Below are positions 1-12,180 of a stretch of 64,000 nucleotides of DNA, in pieces. This stretch comes from Periplaneta americana (lineage: Eukaryota; Arthropoda; Insecta; Blattodea; Blattidae): positions 110,301,001 to 110,365,000 of the forward strand of contig NC_091117.1 of NCBI RefSeq assembly GCF_040183065.1, read 5' to 3'. The notes beneath the pieces were generated by a model. That model was not told the DNA's origin. It was given only the letters and a program-made list of their open reading frames with translations, and ran no database searches. The position numbers were made by a program, and so were the translations under genes. How positions within the stretch are numbered: the stretch's first letter is position 1; every line of letters starts with the position of its first letter.

Positions 1-311
1 TGATTCTACTCAACCTTATATTAGAAACGCCATTATAATCACCACGTAAGTAAATAATATATATTTTTATCACTATTGGACTGATAGTTCATATGCACAA
101 ATATTTTAGAGACAACGAAATGGACAATGAAATTATTCGTAGAGACATAAATTCATTTAATCCTACCATATCACATTAGTACATTACCGGAGGGAACACG
201 CACATAATCGTCCTTATTTACCAAGTGATATAACTCTGATTGCCATGCACCATGAATTTATTACTCAGAATGTTAATTACAGTTGTTCATATGAAAATTA
301 CCGAATAGTAG

Positions 312-1336
312 CCAGTGAAATGGACATATCTTTTGCTAAACTGTGAAATCTTCAATGTGCATAATAATAGCCACACAAAGGAAAATTTGGACACTAATTT
401 TTAAACTTGTAAAATGTGGAAAACATATTGAGAGAGCATCAGAATCTCGGGCCAAATACAGAGAAGATGCTGAAAAAATTGAAGATGTTAACAAAATAAT
501 TTATTATGCAGATCTTCAAAAAGTTATCTTGTTGCCAAGACTGGACACATTTAAGGTAGCTATATTCATAAGTGTTTGACTTTCTACATGAGAGCTTCGT
601 TCCTGTTGGGGGGGGGGGAACAAAAAAAAACAAAAAATGTGCAAGCCGTTTGCAGATGTCCGGCACGAGGCTCTCTTTAAAAGGAGCAAAGAAGAAATAG
701 TAAGCACTTTCTATAATTTTTTCACGTACAAGAGAGATTGTTCAAAATTACTCTATGGTTGGACAACTGCACGGTCCAGAACAAAAATTGGACATTCTTT
801 TCATTTTTTATTTACATTGTTAATTCAAATGAAGTAAGTACTAATTAAATTTTGATAAGATATTTTGAGCAGGCCATTCGTTTATGCCTTCTGATCCTTT
901 CATCACAAAGTAGAACAGTCAGTGAAAAGACGTGGATATAAAGTATATGATTTTGCAGACTTTGTAGATGCAGTAAAATCAGCATCTTACCAGACTGAGG
1001 TACTGCCAGTGGAGCTTCAGTATTTTTTCATTTGGTCTTACTACTCATCACAATATAAATTGAACCTGATTCATTCAAGAACCTGTCTGCATGATATGGT
1101 TGAAATAATGGTTTCCGGAGTATCATACAGTATGCAGTACAAAAGTGACTTTGATGGTACATCATTCAATATAAATTTCCTGACTGGGAAAATAAACTGA
1201 AGGAAGGAACAGTTTACCACGTCCTGAGCAGCAACGAAAACCTCTTGGATTCCCTGCTTAAAAAAAGAGTAATTTGGGTGGAATAATGAAAAACAGACTG
1301 ACATTTTGGGAGAATCTTCCAGTAAATGATGACTAA
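312..1336 (+). pseudogene. Decayed transposase-like gene (arthropod multicopy family)
   Basis: Several reading-frame patches in order resemble one protein. At 400-575 there is a segment with the motif ADLQKVILLPRLDTF. At 640-760 comes DVRHEALFKRSKEEIVSTF. At about 755-835, in another frame, is an LWLDNC-type motif followed by QNKNW. At 915-1195 is VKRRGYKVYDFADFVDA and later SSQYKLN. A final patch near 1285-1325 reads MKNRLTFWENLP. The order and motifs match a multicopy arthropod family that I recall as transposase-like (possibly the one named DUF7869). That name is from memory and unchecked. Frameshifts and stops separate the patches, and a poly-G run at 608-617 interrupts the frame, so it is dead. 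I see no terminal inverted repeats, so element boundaries are unknown. Confidence 0.55.
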
Positions 1337-2502
1337 AATTTTATTATGTTCAAGTATCAATTATTTGGTATTAACTAACTTTTCATTGTGTGGTTATTTT
1401 TTTAGTTTATTTATTTACCTCAGTAATTTACGTAGAAGTGTTTTGTGAACTGTGTACCTTAGTAAATATAACCAAACATTTATTTTCATCTTCAACGATG
1501 TACCTTTGTATCATTAATATAGACTATTAACAGAATGATTGGTAAATAAATTGCTGTCTCTTCACTAATTTTCTAGATAATATTTGTCTTAGATTGCAGT
1601 ATTTTTTACAATACTGCAATGCAGTATGTGTTGTAATTTATTAAAATAATAAAAATAATTAATAAAATAAACCAGAATTAATTTCACTTACTGGTTTATT
1701 ATGTGCAATTTCAGATACGTCTAATTTGCTAAGCATATCAGTATCTTCAACAATTAATATTAATATTTAGCAAATTGGGCGTATCTCTAATTGTCCATAA
1801 AAATGTAAGCTAATTAGCCTAAAAATTGTATTCTCTATATTTTGAATATATTTCAATAATGAATAAGCTGAAAATTCCAATAAATTAACTATAAAAAAAT
1901 AGGCGCGCTTTCATCATTCACTAAATCCTCAATACTGGAAAATATTCAAGTTTTGAAATACGGCCTTTTGGCTTGGGTGGGCAGTATGGTCCCTTTTATT
2001 TAAGGTATGGATGCCATCAGTTTGGGGTAGTATGGAGTTGGTAAGACTTGATACAATCGTCTTGCATTCTACTCAGGCTGATGAGCTAAGTCCCGAATAA
2101 TACATACATCTTGCCTTAGCGGGAGCGCAACGATGCAACCTATAACATATTATCATTGCTCCTTAGAGGCTACTGTCCGATCCAACTCACAATAGAACTT
2201 AAGGGATAAAAATAAAATAAATCTTATTAATGCAACAGACGCGGCTTGAATTGTGTTTCATATTGTATTGTGTCACCAGTGCATTATATGAATATGGGTC
2301 ATTCATAATAAAGCATAAATTCCTACGTTGTGTGGTCTAGACCTTCTATATTTCACGTAAGTCGTCCTGATTCCAGTTTCGATCAAACCTAGTTTTTTTT
2401 CATTTGAAAAGTGTCTTTGGTGATACTGGTAGTAGACAAGTACTGTACGTAGTTAGAGCTTTCTCTGAGTTCTCCTTTTACACCACCATTAAATACATAT
2501 TA
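1337..2502. other. AT-rich stretch without recognisable gene
   Basis: No supported coding sequence. It contains two small inverted repeats, one near 1595-1619 (TTGCAGTATT / AATACTGCAA) and a larger one at 1714-1787 listed separately. Confidence 0.6.
1714..1787. repeat. Imperfect 20-bp inverted repeat (hairpin)
   Basis: AGATACGTCTAATTTGCTAA is followed about 33 bp later by its near-perfect reverse complement (18 of 20 positions). It could be a tiny foldback remnant. I see no target duplication. Confidence 0.5.
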
Positions 2503-2504
2503 TA

Positions 2505-3999
2505 CAGGGTGTATCAAAAATACGGGGCATAATTTCAGGTATGTATTTCCCACATGTAGACAATCAAAATAGTTCTTTACAACATGTGTCCAGAAATGCT
2601 TCATTTCCGAGTTATGGCTTTCACAACATTGAAATTCACCGGAACGTTTTTCTTTCCGCAGGTCGTTGTCATTACAGAAGATGTTCAAAATGTCCACCTC
2701 CTGCTTGAATACAGACCTCACATCGATGTCTCATTGACCTGCGAACACAATCCCAAACTCCAGGAGTATTGCGTATGTCCTGAGAACATGCCAAATATCG
2801 ATTCCGAAGGGATTCCAAATCAGGCACCGGAGACGAATAAACCAATGATTTTAAATGGCCCCACAAGTAGAAATCGAGAGTGTTCAGATCAGGTGAGCGT
2901 GGAGGCCAAGCAATTGGGCCACCTCTACCTATCCATCGATCAGGAAACCTTCGATCCAAGTACCGGCGAGCCGTACGACTGAAGTGTGCAGGAGCGCCAT
3001 CATGCAAGAAGTGAATGTGTTGACGATTGATCAGTGGAGTGTCTTCTAAAACATGAGGTATGGTGTTTTCCGGGAAGTTTATGTACGCCTGCCCCGTAAG
3101 TCTGTTTACAAGTACATGGGGTCCAACTAATCGATCACCAATGATACCGGCCCACATGTTGAAAGAGAACCGCACCTGGTGATGAGATGGAACAGTTGCA
3201 CGTGGGTTTTCATACGCCCATACATGCTGATTGTGGAAATCTGTTATGCCATCTCGTGTGAACTGTGCTTCATCTGTAAATAATACTAAGGCAGGAAAGT
3301 TCGGATTTACACCACACTGCTGCAAGAACCACTGACAGAACCTAACTCGTGCAGGGTAATCTGCTAGTGACAGGGCCTGTACACGTTGCAAATGATAAGG
3401 ATGCAATTGATACTTTTTCAACAGTCTCCAGACAGTCGTATGAGGAACATTGACTTGCAACGCTACCCTTCGTGTGCTGATAGAAGGAGTCATGTTCACA
3501 GCCTCCAGAATCTCCTCCTGTACTTCTGGAGTTGTAGATCTTGGTCGTCCCCTTCCCAAACCAGGAGAGTTAAATTTTCCATACTCGCACAGACGGTAAT
3601 GGAGACGTACAAATGTCTTCCGATCTGGACATTGTCGCTGTGGGTACCTCTCCTGGTATGGTACAAACGACGAGCCAGCGCAGCATTGCCGTCCGCCTTA
3701 CTGTACATGAAGTGTATCTCTGCCAGCTCTTGATTTGAATACATGTCGCACAGTCTAACGCCTACACAACACTGAATGTAACCTTCGTCTCGGAATGAAC
3801 TGTCAGAGTGCCCTCTTAATGTCTCCTTTGACGGCAACGACCTGCGGAAAGAAAAACGTTCAAGTGAATTTCAATGTTGTGAAGGCCATAACTCGGAAAT
3901 GAAGCATTTCCGGACACATGTTGTAATGAACTATTTTGATTGTCTACATGTGGGAAATACATACCCTGAAATTATGCCTCGTATTTTTTAAACACCCTG
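2505..3999 (-). mobile_element. Tc1/mariner-like element, copy 1 (DUF4817-type transposase)
   Basis: A 1,495-bp element flanked by TA on both sides (2503-2504 and 4000-4001), as expected for the IS630/Tc1/mariner superfamily. The ends start CAGGGTG. The terminal inverted repeats are about 165 bp (2505-2669 and 3835-3999), which is long for mariner. The transposase lies on the minus strand and is frameshifted. Two close relatives lie at 53501-54963 and 60295-61558. Confidence 0.93.
2672..3837 (-). pseudogene. Mariner-like transposase, frameshifted (copy 1)
   Basis: This would encode a DDD cut-and-paste transposase. Read on the minus strand, the first part (3837 to about 3665) carries the DUF4817-type helix-turn-helix (YSNQELAEIHFMY..., NAALARRLY). 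A 4-bp insertion near 3655-3665 relative to copy 3 shifts the frame. The second part (3559-2672) carries a second helix-turn-helix (TTVWRLLKKYQL) and the catalytic motifs LFTDEAQF, HDGAPAH and SPDLN. The C-terminus AGGGHFEHLL, which copy 3 lacks, is present. Apart from the frameshift the sequence stays close to copy 3 (for example SPDLNT here and SPDLNP there), so inactivation looks fairly recent. No ATG precedes the conserved N-terminal part; all three copies have TTG at that position. Confidence 0.9.
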
Positions 4000-5687
4000 T
4001 ATATACGACATAAAGAGTTGAATGTACAATTTTTAACAAATTTGGAAATATGAATGTTTTTCGTCATATTGTTTCGCATGGAATTACCCTATTGTTATGA
4101 ACGGTATAAAATTTATGTTTGTGCAAATTATAATCAAGGCCATCGTATTGAATTTTTATTTTTCTTAGAAAGGATACTTTGACTATCGTAATTTATTCTC
4201 TGATTTCAGATATAGGGTGATTCAAACCTCTGCGACCAACTTTGAGGGGTGATAGATCTAACAATAAGGAACACTTTTTGTTAAACAACCTATGTCTTTT
4301 GATGCGTCATTTCGAAGTTACCGTAGAAAATGTTTTTGCGCGGGCGTACGACAATGTATGCGAATGTGTGCACCCCTGTTTATTTGCTTGTTTGTTGAGA
4401 TGTTTGTAAGAGACGAGAAGGGTTGTTGTTTGTTTACTTTTAATGTTCAATACCTTTTCCTTTCAGTTCAGTGTAATCATCAATAATGTCTACACAGTCT
4501 TCCACCAATGCGCCGGGGACGAAGAGACACATCGTCTCGAAGGCGTTGATAAAGTTGAACAAACATTGTGTGGTGAGGGTGATTTCTGTTTTGAAACTGT
4601 TGTTGGTACATGTGCAGAGCACTTCTTCCGTTTCTGCGAGCCTCCCCATAAAACATTACCGGTCGGCTAACTCGGGAAAAGTGTAGACATCCATTCTCAA
4701 TTGATGATTAGACTGAACTGAAAGGAAAAGGTATTGAACATTAAACGTAAACAAACAACAACAATAACCCTTCTGGTCTCTTACAAACATCTCAACAAAC
4801 AAACAGGGGAGCACACATACGCATACATTGAAGTACGACTGCGCAAAACACTTTCAACAGTAACTTCGAAACGACGCACAGTGGGGCCAATTACAGGAAA
4901 AGCTGGCAAAAAGTCCAAAAATCAAATCACGGAACTATTTTAAATACCTATTGTTCAAGAAAGTTGAAGACCACCTGCAACATTTATATCGATAAGGAAA
5001 TGGCATAAGAAGTAACCTACTCCACACTGTGGAGGTCATAACTTACACGTTACACTGACGACTCATTGAGTAGCTGATAAGCGGAAAGAGCGCTGTGTTT
5101 TGAATTTGATATCATTTTGTTGTGTGTTCGTCTAATGCAGTCATGTCAATTGATGCCCATAGGAGCAAGCGCGCGCTTTAGAGCTAAGGAGAGCCTGAGC
5201 GCTTTACAGCGGAAAGGAAAGAGACAGACGAAAGAACTAGTATATGGCGTTTGGTCGAGCTATATTCAGGGATGGCCAGTACTGATCCAATAGATAAAAC
5301 GAAAAGAACTTATTAAAACTGTATCCATGGTAATTTTTAGATCTGTCTGAGAAGTTTAAGTGAATTATAAGAATGAAAGTTTTAATTGTAATGCTCATTT
5401 TTCACAAGTTTGATTTTTTTTATTCAAGAGAAATAATTCCTAAATTTTTTAAATAGAAAAGTGAACTTTTCAGATATAGGCCTATTTATTTAGTAGCCTT
5501 ACAGAATGTTTTCGTAAATCTAATAAACCGTACATACGCATTACTGAAGATAGTGTATTGAAAATTTTGAAAATATTCTCATGGAAATTGTTTGTAAGGA
5601 AATTAATTAACAAAGCAACTACTGTTACATCATAAGCAAAAGATACATGCTTATGTGTTGTAAAAATGTCAGCTCTATAGCTTTAGC

Positions 5688-5962
5688 ATATTTCGAGAAA
5701 ATAATTTAATATTCTGATGATAGGAAGTTGCTCACCAATATCACCTTAAAAGCATAATGCGATAAGAGTTTTGTTATGGAATATTAGTTACACTTAAAAC
5801 ATATACAGCACCTAGGTAACTTTGCTTTGTACTGAAATATTGTTTTGATTAGTTTATTGATTACTTTTATAAGGCTAAAGGTACCATCAATATCAATTCC
5901 AACTTATGTCATACTCAGTCTCTTTTTTTGGGAATATCACTTTCTTTATGAATGATATGTTT
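5688..5962 (+). repeat. 275-bp module shared with the giant palindrome
   Basis: Starts ATTTCGAGAAAATAATTTAA and runs through CACCTAGGTAAC and GTTTATTGATTAC. It closely matches the inner parts of both arms of the 8.5-19.4 kb element (reverse complement at about 11740-12010; direct at about 12712-12960). Confidence 0.85.
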
Positions 5963-6904
5963 CGTCCATTTAGTACATTATATGTGAATATTCCTTCTTA
6001 ACTCTTTATTATGTTATTAATATTTAAAACACAACTTCAGTATTAAGAAATTGATATTAGTACTTTTTTTTTACAGACAATATAGATAATATCAAACAGA
6101 AAGAAGCCGTATAAAAATAACGACATAAAATTTCAGGTTCCATTTGAAGTTTGTGCACCACTGTTTTCTTAATCCAACAGGCTGCTTATTCATATACACA
6201 ACCCTTCCTCTTTCCACACTTAGCGCTTGATGCCCGCGCACAACGTCAAGGTCAGAAAAATGCGCTTGCTTTGACATCACTGGTCTAATGAATGGTGATT
6301 GACATGGGTCTTCACCTGGAGATATGTAGTTTGCTGTTTTGCTATTTCTAAAGTAATATATTGAGGAAAAAACTTCGAAATTACAAATATAAACACTACG
6401 TGCTTTATTAGAATAAAAATCAAGTTCATAGATTTATTGTTACGATTTCAGTTATGTTCCGGGCGCGTCGGGCTATAATTTTGACTTCTTATGGTACACA
6501 AATTTGTCATGTTTTAAAAACATTCATAACATTTTGGGGATATTTGCGGAATTCTGCTGTATAACACTTTCTTTAGAGCGTGTGTCGACCAGTTATTTTT
6601 ACATTCTTAGCTAAATATATAATTTTCTTTAATATTTTATTCAGGAACTGGGTGTAATGATATTTTCTTAACAAGACTGGACCTTGCATTACGTAATAAG
6701 AAATTCTGGCAAAAAAAAATTGAAGCTAAATTGTGATCTTTGAGGAACTTTATGCAGAAACACATTAAATGCCCGGAAGATCTGAATTCGAATTTAAATA
6801 AAAGACTATTTTAATTCGTCTCTAATTTCAAAAATAAATATTTCTTCAAAGTAATAGAAATTGTCTGGAAACTTCGATCAGATTCCCGAACTACTCGACT
6901 ACCG

Positions 6905-7900
6905 AAAGAAATAAAATTGGTCGACCACAAAAAATTTCGAAGACAGTAATGAAAGAGTCAAACGTCAGAAAACTAGAAATTTGCGGCTTCAGCATTCTTT
7001 TGAGGAGCTTTCGTATGCTGCCAAAATGAGTCTTCGTTCTGTTCGTCATTTGGAAGCTTCCAAAGTCGTTAAAGATGTTGCGATGACTTCACCAAAACGA
7101 ACTTCAAAATATGGAGCTGCATACAAGCAGATAAACAGTCAAAAGACCCGAGAACTTCCTGTAACCGAAGCATTATCTACGTTTATTTAGACTAATCTTA
7201 CAAGAGAAGAGTAGAACAAAATTAGGAAAAAATGTTTGTCTCGATTTCCTTCTTACAATAGAATTCAGTCTGCCAAAAAAGAGTGTTATCCCAAAAAAGA
7301 AACAATTATTGTCACTCAAACTTCTTTCGAAGTAAAACTACAAGCCCTGTTGGATCGTACAGATTGACGAATTGTACAAACTCAAAAAGATGCTTTAATG
7401 AATCAAGGATTAGAAAGGGTGGGGGAAATTGAATTTGGTTAGTAAATGGGGATTTGATGTATCTAATCAATCAGAGTACAAGCAACAATTACGACGAACC
7501 CCGAAGAAACTGATGCAAATATATTCATTTCATCTCTAGTGCCTTTGTGACTCACTGTAGACAAATCTGGGACGAACGAAAAAATTTTAATTTGGCAAAA
7601 TAGAAGGTGTTCATTGACGAGATTCTGTAGACCCAACAGATTTCAGTTTCAGCGAAGAAGCACAAGAAGCCAGTAATAACGTGTTCAAAAGATACAGAGA
7701 ATGCTTCACAAGAAAAATGTCTCGAGAGAAGACAAATCAAGATGTGCATAATAGACTATTGATTACATCTGACCTTTACATTTCAAGTATGAAAGAATTG
7801 CACATTATTAGGAAGTCATATTTGATTAAAAAAAAGTGTTAGATATGGTACTGCCACCAAACATTGACTATAGTTCCGAAAATGAGTCACATTCTGACTG
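6905..7900 (+). pseudogene. Decayed gene of an arthropod transposase-like family
   Basis: Patches of reading frame in order: EELSYAAKMSLRSV and ASKVVKDVAMTSPKRTSKY at 7000-7130; EALSTFI followed by a stop; then SAKKECYP, VTQTSFEVKLQALLD, a QSEYKQQL patch near 7465-7490 and a SSLVPL-like patch near 7535-7550. I recall proteins with this motif order as a large unnamed family in cockroaches, aphids and cnidarians. I cannot give a function, though its place inside a TIR-bounded element suggests a transposase. Multiple stops and frameshifts make it dead. The C-terminal half expected of the family is missing or unrecognisable. Confidence 0.5.
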
Positions 7901-8343
7901 AGAACTCCACATGTAATCTTTGTTATTCCCTATTTTTGTATATTTAAATCTATACGCGTTTAGTTCATTATAATCGTTATTCTTAATGATTTTGTATAGG
8001 CTAATTTAAATCCACTAAGTTTATAACTTTATTTTAAGATTTTTATAACTGTAACATTTTGCCTATAAGTTTATCAGAAACTTGACAATTTACAGGTACT
8101 AAATGCTATGATGATTATTATTATTGTTATCATTATTATTTTGTTATACATATATATATATATATATATTTTTTTTTTCTGCTCATTACCTTAGCTAAAA
8201 TCCACTAAAATAATTTTTGCCAGCTTTTCCTCCTCTTGGCCCCACTGTACGACGCGTCAAAAGACATAAGTTGTTTAACAAAAAGGGTTCCTTATTGTTA
8301 GATCTATCACCCCTTAGGGTTTGTCGTAGAGGTTTTGAATTCC

Positions 8344-8533
8344 CAACAAACCGTGAAGTTTAGAAACATAAAAACAGTAACGTGTTTCTATTCAGCTGTT
8401 ATATGATAATTACGCTGCTTATGATTACTATCTGTGTTGCAGTGCCGAAGTATTGCAACGATACAAAATTGCGGCTTTCTTCCAAATTGCCTTTACAGAT
8501 GATGGTGCATTAGATTAGTGATTATAGAATATG
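8344..8533. other. Short spacer between two elements
   Basis: Unique-looking sequence ending in the 6-bp target duplication AATATG (8528-8533) of the next element. Confidence 0.5.
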
Positions 8534-8592
8534 AGTAGTACAGAAATGACGGCCATACCACCAAGAAAAGTGGTGCGAGGTGGGTGCGAGGG

Positions 8593-8800
8593 TGACGTCA
8601 CAGGTAGGCGTGGCGAGTGACGTCACAAGTGGGCGTGGCAAGTGACGTCATAGTGGGCGTAGCAAGTGACGTCATGGGCGTGGCTAAAATATGACGTCAT
8701 GGAGGGGGTGGAGGGCTTAAATTATGACGTAGGAAAGGGGCGTAACTTAAATTACGTCATAAATGGCAATCTAAGAGTTTAAGGATAAAGTGTGACGTCA
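8593..8800. promoter_or_regulatory. Periodic array of TGACGTCA palindromes, left tip
   Basis: TGACGTCA occurs at 8593, 8618, 8643, 8667 and 8692, spaced 24-25 bp, and again at 8793 and 9063. Between them is a repeated GGGCGTGGC-type box. TGACGTCA is the CREB/ATF consensus and GGGCGTGG resembles Sp1/KLF sites. Whether this is a promoter or a transposase-binding array is unknown. Confidence 0.6.
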
Positions 8801-9790
8801 TGCACACGTGCTGGTATGTAATTGAAGTTGTGGCATGACATGTTCATACAAGTTTGGGTGGGGTGAAATACACAAGTTCATATATGTTTATCTCCTCAAT
8901 GCAGATGTAATGTCTGCTATGTGTGCAAATATTATGCTGATTCACATCCGGTGATTGTTCTTGCAGCGTCTTATGTTATACAAGGGTGGAGATAGGGAGT
9001 GACTGGTGGTAGGGTGGAGGTAGGGAGTGACTGGCGGTAGGGTGGAGGTAGGGGGTTTTATGTGACGTCAGAAGTGGGCGTGGTGAACGTCACATGTGGA
9101 TTTTCACGAAGGGACATGACTTAAAAGTGTGACGACATAAATGGCTATCTCACAAGTTCATACATGTTTGAACATCCCATCTGCTACGTGTGCAAATATT
9201 ATGCAAGGTCACATATGGCGAGTGTGTGAATTGCTGAGTAAGAATTCACTTGTAAATTAAACACATACATTCTTCTTCTTACTATTATTAAGATTCTAAT
9301 GTAATGGTAATTTAATTGATGGGGAATGGAAAATGTGGGGGGGGGTATTGGAAATTCGCAAGTATAAATTGGAATGGAGGGCATAAATGGTTGTACTTTA
9401 AGCCAATTGTTGATAAAAAAAATTCATATAGTACACTTGTAAATTAAATTTGTAATTGAAGTTCAAATAAAATGCAAGTTGTTAATTCACATCCGGCGAT
9501 TGTTCTCGCAGCGTCTTATGATACGCAAATATTGCATAAGCGCTTTCTGCTGTGTGCAAATATTATGCAAAGTTGCTAATTTTACTGGTTGTACTTTAAG
9601 CCAATTCCTGAGTAATTGATAAAAAATTTTAAGATTCTAATGTACTGGTAATTGAATTGATAAATAGTAATGGGAAATGGAAATTGGAATGATGGAAATA
9701 TTGATGGCGTAAATGGTTGTACTTTAAGCCAATTGGTGAGTAATTGATAAAAAAATAATGTAGCACATTTGTAAATTAAACACATACAAT

Positions 9791-9825
9791 CTTCTTCTTC
9801 TTCTTCTTCTTCTTCTTCTTCTTCT
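9791..9825 (+). repeat. (TTC)n microsatellite
   Basis: About 12 TTC units; the mirrored (GAA)n lies at 17828-17858 in the right arm. Confidence 0.9.
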
Positions 9826-11446
9826 CATCATCATTATTATTATTCGTCATAAAGAAGATTAAAGTGTGACGTTATAAATTTGTAATTGAAGTTAGAAATG
9901 GGCGAGGGCTGTCTATAATTTGAAATACATACGGCGTAACTTAAAGTGTGGTGTTATAAATTTGTAATTCAAGTTGGAAATGGGGGGGGGAATTTGATAA
10001 AATTCTAATGTAATAGTAATTTAATTGATAAATAGTAATGGGGAAGGGAAATTCGCAAGTGTTAATTGAAATTGGAATGGGGGAATTATTAATGGCGTAA
10101 ATGGTTGTACTTTAAGCCAATTGATACAAAAAATAATCTAGCTCACTTGTAAATGAAACACATACATTCTTCTCATATTATTATTATTCCAATGTAATAT
10201 TTTTTGAAGTAAAATTGAGTGGTTTGTTTAGCGTATTTAATTTAATCCATACATTATTACCAACATTAAATTCATCAGCATGTGACATTATTATTTCGTA
10301 ATACAGCAATTGTAGTAGATAAATCAATGTAGATGTATATGTTGTGCAATGTTATTACATATGCATAAGTGTGTAAATATTATGCAAGCTTGCTGAATCA
10401 CTTCCGGCGACGATGCAATTGCTGAGTAATCATAAAAACATGTTTTTGAAGCACCTGGAACGTGTTATATTACACAAATATTGCATGATGCAAATAATAT
10501 GCAAGCTGTTAATTGACATCCGGCGATTGTTCTCGCAGCGTCTTATGTTACACAAATATTGTATTGATTTCAAGTGAATAATCACTATCTGCTATGTGTG
10601 CAAATATTATGCAAGTTTTCTAATTTTACATCCGGCGGTGAAATTGCTGAGTGATGATAAAAAATATACACAAATATTGCATGATGCAAATAATATGCAA
10701 GCTGTTAATTCATATCCGCCGATTGTTCTTGTAGCGTTTTTGTTACACAAATATTGTATTGCCTAATAGCTATCTGCTATGTGTGCATTATTAAATTGAA
10801 TATTAATTGCTACTTTGTGCTGTATTTCACAGAATGTTTACTTTAACCATAAATACCATTTTTGACCTAAACTACTTCTGCTCTGAACGTCTCAAATAAT
10901 ATTGTATGATAGTTCCAATATATTGCACCTTTTCAATAATTACTTAAGTTGGTGCTCTCTATTCGTATGTGATATTTGATTAAAAAACATTCGCAGAACA
11001 TGACATTGGCGTAACTTAAAGCGTGACGTTATAAATTTGTAACTGTAGTTGGAAATGAGGGATGGGGTTTATAATTTGAAATACACACGGCGTAACTTAA
11101 AGTATGTCGTCATTCACAAGTACAGGTATGTAACTGAAGTAGGGGCGTAACGTAATAATTTGAATTACATATGTTCATACAAGTTTGTATAGTTGAAATA
11201 CACAAGTTCACACATGTTTGAGATTTCACCTACACAATGATGTGATTACACGTGCAAGTATTATGCAAGGTCACATCCGGTGATGCAATTGCTGAGTAAT
11301 AATAAAAACATATTTTTGAAGCACCTGCAACGTCATATATTACACAAGTATTGCATGATGCAAATAATATGCAAGCTGTTAATTCACATCCGGCGATTGT
11401 TTTCGCAACGTCTTATGTTACACAAATATTGTATTGATTACATGTG

Positions 11447-11479
<33 letters not shown>

Positions 11480-11562
11480 AATGTAATACATTTTGAGCGG
11501 ATTGTTTAGTGTATTTAATTTAAGATTTACATTATTACCCACATTAAATTCATCAGAATGAG

Positions 11563-11563
11563 A

Positions 11564-11623
<60 letters not shown>
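11563..11623 (+). repeat. (ATT)n microsatellite
   Basis: About 20 ATT units, with a shorter run at 11449-11477; mirrored by (AAT)n at 13079-13139 and 13228-13275. Confidence 0.9.
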
Positions 11624-11625
<2 letters not shown>

Positions 11626-12180
11626 CAATTTAATACATTTTGAAGTAATATTTATTGGTTTAATTTTAAGCCATATATTATTAGCGAAAGTATGATTTAG
11701 AGCAGTTCGTAACATTCACTTAAATTCCAGAGTAGTATAATATTATACTGGATTAAGTGGACCATAAAGAAAGTGAAATTCTAAAGAAAGAGATTAAGTA
11801 TTACATGATAAGTTGGAATTTACATTGTTGGTATCTTTTGCCTTACAAAATTAATCAATAAACTAATAAAAACAATATTACAGTACAAAGCAAAGTCACC
11901 TAGGTGCTGTATCTGTTTTAATTGTAACTATATATTAGACAACAAAACTCTTATCACGTTATGCTTAGGTGATATTTGTGAGAAACTTCCTATCATCAGA
12001 ATATTAAATTATTCTCTCGAAATCTGCTGAATCATATTCGATATCTGCTATGTGATGCAAGCCTGCATAAACATCCCGTGATTGTTTGACGACCACCTGC
12101 AATGTATTACATTACACAAATACTGCATGCACATAATAGCTATCTACTATTTTCAGCAAATATTGTGCTAGCTTGCAATA

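Larger units (their letters stand above)
4878..8248. mobile_element. 3.4-kb TIR element (ACAGTGGGGCC ends, 7-bp target duplication)
   Basis: Ends at 4878 and 8248 are inverted repeats: ACAGTGGGGCCAA, then AGGAAAAGCTGGCAAAAA, matching at about 33 of 37 positions. The target site ACGACGC is duplicated exactly at 4871-4877 and 8249-8255, and the foldback arm it interrupted can be read across the insertion. It carries a decayed gene (6905-7900). I cannot assign it to a named superfamily. Confidence 0.85.
4215..8343. mobile_element. Small foldback element split by a nested insertion
   Basis: Left end 4215-4490 is the inverted complement of 4686-4877 joined to 8256-8343. Both outer ends share AACCTCT..CGAC, GGGGTGATAGATCTAAC and AATAAGGAAC. 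Removing the nested element (4878-8248) and one 7-bp duplication restores an uninterrupted arm that matches the other arm. The original element was therefore about 750 bp with about 280-bp arms and a loop of about 195 bp. I see no transposase or clear outer target duplication. Confidence 0.8.
8534..12006 (+). repeat. Left arm of the giant palindrome
   Basis: Built from recurring submodules. One runs GCAAATAATATGCAAGC, then CACATCCGGCGATTGTT, then GCAGCGTCTTATG, and recurs near 8936, 9476, 10496, 10686 and 11361. Others carry GTACTTTAAGCCAATT and TAAAGTGTGACGT. Simple repeats (TTC)n and (ATT)n are embedded. The arm reads inversely into 12712-19374. No coding sequence is supported. Confidence 0.85.
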
